Shown here: piece after piece, positions 1 to 6,796 of the stretch
Numbering within the stretch: position 1 is the stretch's first letter
How the letters are laid out: every line of letters starts with the position of its first letter
NCBI GenBank assembly: GCA_016987375.1
Contig: PJRA01000343.1
Location: forward strand, 200,673-214,215
DNA from: Brachionus koreanus
Lineage: Eukaryota > Rotifera > Eurotatoria > Ploima > Brachionidae
Reading direction: 5' to 3'
Length of the DNA: 13,543 bases
Translations under genes and position numbers: made by a program
Notes under the pieces: model-generated
The model's input: the letters and a program-made list of their open reading frames with translations, nothing else
What the model was told of the DNA's origin: nothing
The model's database searches: none

Positions 1-165
1 ATTCTTTACATCAGAAAAAAACCAGAACTTTATTTATTACTTTTTGAGATATTGGCCTTTGATTTTTGTCCATTTACTTATGCATTACCCGTTACTCTAT
101 TTTAAAGACATGTCACTAAATTCGAAAAATTACGTTATATTCTTTGTTTAAAAAATTTATATATT

Positions 166-360
166 TGGCAAAATGAAAATAATTTTTCAATTTTTACATT
201 TTCATATTTTTAGATTTTTTGTGCAATATTCTAGAAAATTTTTATTTTAATTTTGTTAACCAAATAATTTGAGAGTGTTTTTTTAAATTTTTTGAAAAAT
301 TGCACAAAAAATCTAAAAATATGAAAATGTAAAAATTGAAAAATTATTTTCATTTTACCA
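166..360. repeat. Near-perfect 62-bp inverted repeat (MITE or foldback-like)
   Basis: The left arm at 166-227 is the reverse complement of the right arm at 299-360. I find one mismatch in 62 bases (C169 in the left arm; the reverse complement of the right arm has T there). A 71-bp AT-rich spacer separates them. Weaker symmetry continues outside the arms with a roughly 6-bp length difference, and a little way into the spacer. The transcript would fold into a long hairpin. No ORF lies inside. A short non-autonomous inverted-repeat transposon is the simplest reading; a hairpin RNA precursor is the alternative. Confidence 0.85.
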
Positions 361-714
361 TAAATTTTTATTTAATCAATTAAAATATAATCAAAATTAA
401 TTTACCGTAGGCAGAATGAATAAAGTCCGAATAATGAATTAACATTTTGACTCTATTACGCTCAGTCCAAACCAACTCTGAATTTGTCAAAAGCATTGCA
501 AAAATGAGAAGCTAAAACTTTTCTATATTCTAGAAAAACTATTTTTTTAAATTGACAAAAATAAAAAATAATTTAGCCAAAGTCTCAAAACTAATTAACA
601 AAATTTTCACATGTGTAAAAAAAATATATTTATTTGTGATTAGAAAAATCAAGTCTAAAAAGATTAAAGCAATAAACTAAAAACTTAAATTATTAAAAAA
701 AATTTTAAAATATT
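361..714. other. AT-rich spacer downstream of the methyltransferase gene
   Basis: No ORF, tRNA or repeat is supported here; nor in 1-165. The stretch should contain the 3' untranslated region of the minus-strand gene that ends at 715. A minus-strand AATAAA hexamer at 630-635, about 80 bases past the stop codon, is a plausible polyadenylation signal. Confidence 0.5.
630..635 (-). terminator. Candidate polyadenylation signal of the FkbM gene
   Basis: The minus strand reads AATAAA here, 80 bases downstream of the FkbM stop codon, a normal distance. AATAAA is common by chance in DNA this AT-rich, so confidence is limited. Confidence 0.35.
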
Positions 715-1770
715 TTAATTTTTTTTCCAAATTACATCCCATGGCCATTTTTTCCAATCATCAAAATTTAGTCGAAAATTATTACCATGAGCTTGGTAAC
801 TATTTTTCTTAAAAAATTCAATCATTTTCTCAACTAAACTTAAATCATTTTTTGACTCTGACAGTTTGCCCCATTCCATATACACAATTCTTATGTCCAA
901 TTTTTTAAACAACTTATCTGCTTGTTGAAAAGCATGAGGCTCAAAACCTTCGATGTCTATCTTCATAACTGCTTGCCTAAACTCTGATCCATCATCTCTC
1001 TTTGGCAAATAATCAACTATATCATCTAGTAGAATAGTTTCAACCATATATTTATCAGTTGACAAAAGTGATATGGGAAAAACTTTGTTTTGATTGTCCA
1101 TCAATGACTGACCACCAATATTACCAAAGCTGGGCGATAGCCTCTTAATTTCATGCCGTTTATTAGAAATTGCATTGTTGATCAGAATAATTTTGTCCCA
1201 TAGTTTTTCCAGATGAACAGCTTTATGTATTCTAAAAATGTTCTCTATAAATGGTTCAACACAGACTACTTTTCGGCCCAGCTTAGCTGAAAACAAAGAA
1301 TACTGGCCGATATGAGCACCAATGTCTATGACCAGCCAGTCTGGGTTGTTTTTTACTAGGTCCATGAAGGGTCGAACTATATGAGGCTCCCAGACGCCAT
1401 CGCGCCATATCGACCCAGACACATGCACATCCATGTTTAGTTTGTGAAGACAGAGACTAGTCGAGACATAAATATTGGCTGATTTGACACATTGAATGGC
1501 CCAATAGGTCGAATTAGGCTCTAGAGGCTTTGACAAATTAAAAAAAGAAATATTTACATTGAAGTTTAATTGTTCAAGTGGCGCATGTGTTGTAAATTTA
1601 TGTTTTGATAAAATATTTGATTTATAATTTAATAGACGGGTTATATTTTGATTTTGTGCTGAGATAACAGTTTTATTTTTTTTTGTTTGACAATAAAAAA
1701 GAAAAACATTTAAAACTAAGAATATTAATAGGATATTTAGAAAAAGATGCTTCTTTTTTATGTCGGCCAT
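715..1770 (-). CDS. Membrane-anchored FkbM-family methyltransferase
   Basis: Uninterrupted 351-aa frame, no intron needed. A short basic N-terminus (KKK at 5-7) precedes one hydrophobic segment at about 8-27, so this is probably a type II single-pass protein with its catalytic domain in the Golgi/ER lumen. The catalytic part is a SAM-dependent Rossmann methyltransferase of the FkbM type. The glycine-rich SAM loop VIDIGAHIGQYS is at 147-158, the acidic post-beta2 residue in VEPF at 171-174, and the family signature KIDIEGFEPHAF at 270-281, followed by MEW at 298-300. FkbM enzymes methylate hydroxyl groups of small molecules or sugars. The animal secretory-pathway members mostly have unknown substrates, so the substrate here is unassigned. 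The ATG has G at +4 and lies just before the basic/TM start, which supports it. All core motifs are intact, so it is probably functional. Confidence 0.85.
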   Translation of the reverse strand: MADIKKKHLFLNILLIFLVLNVFLFYCQTKKNKTVISAQNQNITRLLNYKSNILSKHKFTTHAPLEQLNFNVNISFFNLSKPLEPNSTYWAIQCVKSANIYVSTSLCLHKLNMDVHVSGSIWRDGVWEPHIVRPFMDLVKNNPDWLVIDIGAHIGQYSLFSAKLGRKVVCVEPFIENIFRIHKAVHLEKLWDKIILINNAISNKRHEIKRLSPSFGNIGGQSLMDNQNKVFPISLLSTDKYMVETILLDDIVDYLPKRDDGSEFRQAVMKIDIEGFEPHAFQQADKLFKKLDIRIVYMEWGKLSESKNDLSLVEKMIEFFKKNSYQAHGNNFRLNFDDWKKWPWDVIWKKN

Positions 1771-2827
1771 TGAAAAAAAAAGTTATAACTATTGTATTAG
1801 TAAGCCGAAATTTTTGGTTGTCATGAAAAATTTCTTTATTTGGATTAAAAATTATAATTTTTTTTAATAAATAGTAGCAAACACTTGTTAATAGAAAAAG
1901 TGTTTAAGTTATATTCAAAAACAGAATTAATAATCTAAATTTAAAATATTTTTTTTAGAAATATTGAATTTTTAAAGTTAATTTTAATAAAAAGATGCCA
2001 AATATTGGACATAAAACAATTAATTACTATTTAGTTTTCTAAAAATTTTTATTTAAATTTTAAGAAATTTTATTTGACTTAATTTTGTTGGTAATAAACT
2101 TGAATTAGAAGCGTTTATTTTAGTTTTTGAAATTTGCTACTTTTAATCAAAAGTATAAACAAGAAAAGAGAAAATGGGTGAGAGTATTAAAAACTTATAG
2201 ACTAGCTCTACCAAACTAGACGAAATTAATATAGTAGTGAAATTATTGAAAATCAAAACAAATGCCAAATATGTATTTTAGGTGTTGGAGGCTAAAATTG
2301 AAATTAAACACACACTCGTGAAGATTTCAGACAACCCTAAATACCATTACAATAGATTCGACCTAAAAAGCCTCTTTTTGTTTTTTTTTAAATTTTTTAA
2401 TTTATTCCAATTTAAAAAAAAATCAACTCTTTTGTGCTATTTTTCAGAAGATGCAAATTGCCAAAAGTTATTATTTTTTAATACTCAAATTAATTAAATT
2501 CAAAATTGAATAATTTAAAAAACATTAATAATTTTGAATATTTTTATACAAGACTGTTGATAAGCTTTGTGATCTGGAGATCAATTTTGAAGCTTTCAAC
2601 ATTCAAATTTTATTTATTCAATAATTTCAATTTGATTTTTAAATATTTTGATCAAAAAATTTTATTTTAATATTTTACTTTTTTAAATAATTTTTTTTTT
2701 ATTTTTAAATTAATAAATAATTATTAAATTAAATAAATGAAATGTTAATGGTACATTTTTTATTTTCTTAAACGTTTTATTTTTCTTTTTTCGTGCTTTT
2801 CTTTAAAACCCCCAATATATATAACTA
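1771..2827. other. AT-rich intergenic region, no supported gene
   Basis: About 1 kb of very AT-rich DNA upstream of the FkbM start codon, which should include its promoter and 5' UTR. The only longer frame starts with GTG at 2282 and encodes mostly Phe/Lys/Leu from homopolymer runs, so I do not call it. No tRNA-like fold or long repeat was seen. A TATA-like run (AATATATATAAC, about 2814-2825) lies just before the hairpin at 2828. Confidence 0.5.
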
Positions 2828-2873
2828 CTCGTGTCACGCCGCATCACTGTCGTATGTTGGTAGCGTGACCGAG
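2828..2873. other. GC-rich hairpin in an AT-rich spacer
   Basis: CTCG at 2828-2831 and GTCACGC at 2833-2839 pair with GCGTGAC at 2863-2869 and CGAG at 2870-2873. This gives an 11-bp stem with one bulged T and a 23-nt loop. The surrounding 80 bases are much less AT-rich than the flanks, and a TATA-like run lies immediately upstream. It could be a small structured RNA, the start of an unannotated transcript, or a relic of a mobile element. It matches no RNA family I recognise. Confidence 0.4.
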
Positions 2874-3535
2874 CACATGCAAAATAAATTAGTGCAAAGT
2901 AAAATAAAAAGATGTAATAAATAACTTGACTCTCACATAAGTAATAATTATATAAATAAGCATATGTGGTGGACATTACTTTTACTTTATAAAAATTATT
3001 TCTTTATATTACTTTATAAAATTTTTCATCAACAAGATCTTTATGATTAGACTCATGTGCAAGCAGATTGGTCTCTTAAACTTTGATTCTTTGTCAAAAA
3101 AGTTCGTTTTTGAGACGTTTCTGATAATATTAATTTGCAGTAAATTGGAGAGAAATTTTACCAATTTTACAAATGTTTTCATTAGAGGGTTCTTTGAAAA
3201 ATCAATTTTTTCATCTTCGCTTAAATCAGCTAATTCTGACATTTTAAAATTAATCTAAAAAATAAAAAAAATTTTTCTATTAAAATATATTTTAATTTAA
3301 ATCTTTTTTAACTTGAGTTTCTAAATTAATTTGATTATAATCAATTTATACAGCCGTAACAAAAATTGGCAGCAAATGAAGCATGATATGGATATTCTTT
3401 AGGCTTAAAAAACGAAGTAACATTTCTTTGTGCATCAAAACTGTATCTAGCTTATATTGAGCTTTTTTTGGATAAAATCATCTGTAAATGATTGATTCGA
3501 GAGTTCAGATTCGAGTTGTTAATCTTTTTATTAAA
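2874..3535. other. AT-rich region with overlapping short ORFs, no confident gene
   Basis: Two short frames overlap on opposite strands. The minus one (3009-3242, 77 aa) starts with a plausible Ser/Glu/Asp-rich N-terminus (MSELADLSEDEKIDF), but its end turns hydrophobic and a neighbouring frame then reads more protein-like (ESNHKDLVDEKFYKV). It could be a short fragment of a decayed gene with a frameshift. I recognise no family. A possible degraded 5' end of the Tigger-like element (TA then CAG at 3349-3353) is near the right side. Confidence 0.3.
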
Positions 3536-3870
3536 ATGAGTGAAAATTTATCTAATCCTGTCCCAAAAAAACGAAAATGTTATTCACTTGAAACAAAAAT
3601 TGAAATAATAAAAATGCATACAGACCAAAAAATAACGATTACTGCTCTTGCAAAAGAATTTAACGCAAACCCCTCAACAATTTCAACAATTCAATCATTA
3701 GTTCAAAAGAAGTAATCAAACGAATTAACGATTTAAAAGATTTTTTTTTAAATAAACAAGACTATGATTCATCAAATATCGTTAACTTTTTGTTTAATAT
3801 TGAAAATTTGGTAATTGAAAAAAGTTGTAATAAACAAACAACTATTACTTCATATGTTAAAAAGGATTAA
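3536..3870 (+). pseudogene. Tigger/CENP-B-type transposase remnant, catalytic core deleted
   Basis: From ATG 3536 the frame reads MSENLSNPVPKKRKCYSLET and continues through a Psq/CENP-B-type N-terminal helix-turn-helix (KIEIIKMHTDQ..ITALAKEFNANPSTIS), which in this family binds the terminal repeats. It stops at 3715 after 59 residues. The next frame is open from about 3690 to the TAA at 3868-3870 and encodes EVIKRINDLKDFFLNKQDYD and the ending KQTTITSYVKKD, like the C-terminal tail of these transposases. The DNA-binding start and the tail therefore survive. The whole DDE catalytic domain, roughly 1 kb in full-length relatives, is missing, and the join is out of frame. An upstream in-frame ATG at 3488 is possible but less family-like. 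Confidence 0.7.
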
Positions 3871-3981
3871 TTTTTCTTTTCAATCTATTTTTTTATAAAT
3901 TTTTTCACCTTTTTCATTTATTTTAATAAAAATTCAAAATAATAAATCTTAAAATTTATTCAATGCTTTTTTATGGGATTT

Positions 3982-4040
3982 TCGATACAACGAATATAAA
4001 AATTTCCGCCCAACTTTGTCGTTATATCGAGGATTGACTG
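3982..4040. repeat. 3' terminal inverted repeat of the Tigger-like element, with internal palindrome
   Basis: TCGATACAACGA (3982-3993) and TCGTTATATCGA (4019-4030) are reverse complements apart from one base, separated by 25 bp. Each is preceded or followed by GGATT-like sequence. The outer copy is the canonical terminal motif. The inner, inverted copy makes the terminus fold on itself and may be a second transposase binding site. Confidence 0.65.
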
Positions 4041-4119
4041 TACAAGCATCTGTTGTGGACACTACAGCCTCTCAAACATAAAAATCAAAACAAAAATCTT
4101 AAATTGATAAAGGAAAGCC

Positions 4120-4212
4120 ATGTCGACTGAAAAGACCGTTATTGAACAATATAGGATGCAGTCATCCATTCAAGTTACAAACAAGTTAGACAAGGAACAT
4201 TGCAAAAATTGA
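4120..4212 (+). other. Possible 30-aa small ORF
   Basis: The stretch just outside the Tigger-like terminus (about 4043-4212) is less AT-rich than its surroundings. It holds an ATG in fair context (GCC before ATG) and a short hydrophilic frame beginning MSTEKTVIEQYRMQSS, stopped by TGA at 4210. It could be a first exon, a small peptide gene, or chance. No homology is recognised. Confidence 0.15.
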
Positions 4213-4901
4213 AGAAATAATATCTTTAAATAATTAATACAATTTTTTCTTTTATTCTTAATTCTTTTCTTTTAATTGATGATTTACTATAAAAATTGAC
4301 AATATTTTATTTTTATAGATATTCTGACTGCTGACAAATAATCAAATATTAATTAAACAAAATAGAATTTATTTTAAAATGATATCATTTAATTGGCAAA
4401 AAACATTTATCGTAATTTTATTAATTATAAAATATTTTTAATTAGATAATTAGTTTTTTTTTTATTTAAAAAAAAATAAAGTAATATGAATGTAATGTTT
4501 TTTTATTGACAAGTAAAAGATTGTTCACAGATTAAAAATTGAAAAAATTTTTTTCGGATTTTAAACTCGTTCTGCGAACTAATACATGGCTTGAATTGGC
4601 CAAATTTTGACTTTGAAAAATTTGAATTTTAATTGAAATTAAATTGCAGAGCTTTTAAACACATTTAATTTAATTTTAAAGCCTAAAGAAAATTTTCATT
4701 TTTAAATCTAATTTTTTTTTTGTTTTTTGATCCAAAATTCACAATCACAATGCCAAGTATTTCTAATTTTTTGAATTATTTGTGTAATTTTTTTCAGTTT
4801 AATCAACCATGATGTTCATAATCATCTTGCGAAGTTGACTTTGTCATCTTCAATTCAATAATCAATTTGAAAATTAAATCTAAATAACCAGATAATTTAG
4901 T
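4213..4901. other. AT-rich spacer downstream of the GPCR gene
   Basis: About 690 bases of poly-A/poly-T-rich DNA with no open frame of note, no tRNA-like fold and no long repeat seen. It should contain the 3' end of the minus-strand GPCR transcript. Confidence 0.5.
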
Positions 4902-5906
4902 TCAATTTTTTATTTTTTTTTCCATGAATTTTTTTAAATCTTGATATAATAAACCTAGAAGACGAGTAAATTGCTGATAAAATGCCTGATTAAAAGTTAA
5001 CTGTACTAAAATACTAAGAGAATAATTGGCAAAATAGCCTATAGAAGATAGAGTTTCAAATAAAACCATGTAAGCACTATAAGTCTGTTTAAATTTAACA
5101 TTTTGCCTATATTCAAAACTGTCAGATAGAATTATGTAAATTACATTTGGAAAAAGTATTGCCAAAAATATGAATGTTGTCGCTATGACTGTGAACACAA
5201 ATCGAAATTCATTTCTCATACTTCGATTAATTTTGTTTCTAGTTTTTTTTACTTTATAAATGAGAATTGAATTCATTAGGAGCATTAGTATAAATGGAAT
5301 AAATGTTCTTAATGAAACCATTAAAATATCTCTGGCTATTAAAATTCTGGGCTGGGCAGTGCAGTAAATTGTCATGATAGTTTGATTGTTTGACTGCTTG
5401 GATAGAATTACATTTCGATAGAGCATCAAATTTGGGGTGTTCAATAGGCATATGCAAAAAAGAACAGCTAGAAAAATGATACTAAGGGTTTTTTTGTTTT
5501 TTTGAAATTTAAATCGATTGGGAAACAAGATGAACAAGAGTCTGTCGGCAGTTATGAAAACATTGAGCCAAGAACTAGCTTGGTACAAAACGCGCAAAAC
5601 AAAGAAATAGGCTTTGCATGAAAAGTCCGATGACAAATGTAAATAGTGATTGAAAATTGCAGCAGGAATAAATATTAACAAATAGAGAATGGTTATTATG
5701 TTTAAAGTGCAATTGATGGAAAAAAAAAATCCCATGGTTGTTTTTTGAAATTTTCCCATTTGAAATATGGCTAATTCAATTGTGTTAAATAAAATTCCTA
5801 AAGGAAACAGACCAACTGAAAAATAGAACAAAATTGATTTAGTTGTGTCAATAGCCCATTTTATAAATTCACTATTTTCAACTGATAATGAATTGGTTAT
5901 TTTCAT
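4902..5906 (-). CDS. Divergent rhodopsin-like (class A) GPCR, orphan
   Basis: Uninterrupted 334-aa frame with seven hydrophobic segments at about 24-48, 60-84, 97-120, 139-157, 192-218, 235-260 and 277-303. Supporting marks are the TM1 Asn (N41, in GILFNTIE), the conserved Cys pair (C97 at the top of TM3 and C182 in extracellular loop 2), DRL at 121-123 in place of DRY/DRF, a TM6 proline (FPNVIYII at 252-259), a basic third loop and a basic tail. N-glycosylation sequons occur in the N-terminus (N5) and loop 2 (N174). It lacks the TM2 Asp, the TM6 CWxP motif and a clear NPxxY in TM7 (it reads NYSLSIL at 294-300). Divergent receptors of this kind are often peptide (FMRFamide-like) receptors in invertebrates, but the ligand cannot be told from sequence. 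No introns are needed. The start ATG has a purine at -3. Confidence 0.85.
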   Translation of the reverse strand: MKITNSLSVENSEFIKWAIDTTKSILFYFSVGLFPLGILFNTIELAIFQMGKFQKTTMGFFFSINCTLNIITILYLLIFIPAAIFNHYLHLSSDFSCKAYFFVLRVLYQASSWLNVFITADRLLFILFPNRFKFQKNKKTLSIIFLAVLFCICLLNTPNLMLYRNVILSKQSNNQTIMTIYCTAQPRILIARDILMVSLRTFIPFILMLLMNSILIYKVKKTRNKINRSMRNEFRFVFTVIATTFIFLAILFPNVIYIILSDSFEYRQNVKFKQTYSAYMVLFETLSSIGYFANYSLSILVQLTFNQAFYQQFTRLLGLLYQDLKKFMEKKIKN

Positions 5907-6796
5907 TTCTATTGATCTAGCTTGAAGAAAAAACGAATAATTTTTTGTTTATGAGAGATTCTATTCAATTTAAATGTTAGCTGATAGTTTGTAATTTTAT
6001 ATCTAATCCAAGTGTAGAATTCATATTGTTTTTTTATTAATTTAAAGTATTATTTTTTCAAATTTTATCCAATGTTCTAAATATGTTTTTCTAACCAAAT
6101 TTATTAGTCATCAAAAATCGAATCAAAAAGCTACTATCTGGTATTGCTTCTCATTTAAATTTAATTTTTAGTTCGGAAATTTTTTAGTTCTTTTAGGAAG
6201 GAGTCATCTTACAAATCATTATAAATTTCAAAAAAATTTCTTTATGATTTATTAAAATTGGTGAAAAAACACACGGTGATTAGATCATAAAAATTAATAT
6301 AATATTGAAATTTTGAATGAATAAAGCACCCGACATCAATCAGGAGATCAAGTGTTGAAACCCTCATTCAGTTCCAACTGTGTCGGGTTAACTTATTTGG
6401 CCGTTCATGAATTATAAAAAAGTTAGTTAGAGATCAAGAGAGCAAGTAGAAGCTTAAATGCTCCACAATGAATGAATATGGAAAAAAAATATACCCATAA
6501 GCACCCTTATAATTTCCTGATATACCCAAAAGATGAAAATATTTTCTTATAAAAATAAAAATATATATTAGAAAATGTAATTTTTCTTAATAAAATATTA
6601 TAGTAATTTTTTGTATTTTTCTAATATTGTGTTAAATGTCTGTAAAACATCTAAAATGACATTCTAAAAGATATTATAAATATTTTATATCTTAACCCGG
6701 CTTGAAATAATTTTTTTGTTGACATCTAATTATCATAAATTATTTTTTGTTTGACGCTTCCAACCATTGGATCCAATCAAATTTGGTAGCTGCACA
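5907..6796. other. Intergenic region and probable LINE 5' untranslated region
   Basis: The left part should hold the GPCR promoter. From about 6325 to 6475 the DNA is noticeably less AT-rich and includes a hairpin. This island and the following 320 bases probably belong to the 5' UTR of the LINE whose ORF1 starts at 6797. The exact 5' boundary of the element is not visible and no target-site duplication is convincing. No ORF is supported. Confidence 0.4.
6328..6388. other. Hairpin in the candidate LINE 5' UTR
   Basis: ACCCGACA at 6328-6335 pairs perfectly with TGTCGGGT at 6381-6388 around 45 bases. Inside, GTTG (around 6353) can pair with CAAC (around 6376). At 61 nt with no clear A and B boxes it is too short and wrongly arranged for a tRNA. 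It may be a structured 5' end of the retrotransposon RNA. Confidence 0.35.

Larger units (their letters stand above)
3536..4040 (+). mobile_element. Internally deleted pogo/Tigger-like DNA transposon
   Basis: The element comprises a broken transposase gene (3536-3870) and a 3' terminal inverted repeat ending ...TCGAGGATTGACTG at 4040, followed by TA at 4041-4042. Read inwards from the end, the terminus begins CAGTCAATCCTCGATATAAC. This matches the usual pogo/Tigger ends, which begin CAG, carry a CTCGATATAACGA-like core and insert at TA. The 5' end is uncertain. TA plus CAG at 3349-3353, followed by a partly similar stretch (TAAC, AAAATTGG), may be a damaged copy of the terminal repeat, which would make the element about 690 bp. 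It cannot move by itself. Confidence 0.7.

Noticed and set aside
2282..2497. 71-codon plus-strand frame
   Set aside because: It begins with GTG, is dominated by Phe/Lys/Leu from homopolymer runs and resembles no family; chance frame in AT-rich DNA.
3009..3258. Overlapping short frames on both strands
   Set aside because: Neither has a recognisable domain. The minus one has a plausible N-terminus but deteriorates, so it is mentioned only as a possible decayed fragment.
5254..5457. Second minus-strand frame within the GPCR gene
   Set aside because: Alternative-frame shadow of the receptor coding sequence.
6328..6388. tRNA or tRNA-derived SINE head
   Set aside because: The 8-bp stem resembles an acceptor stem, but the total length of 61 nt and lack of clear A and B boxes or a standard cloverleaf argue against it.
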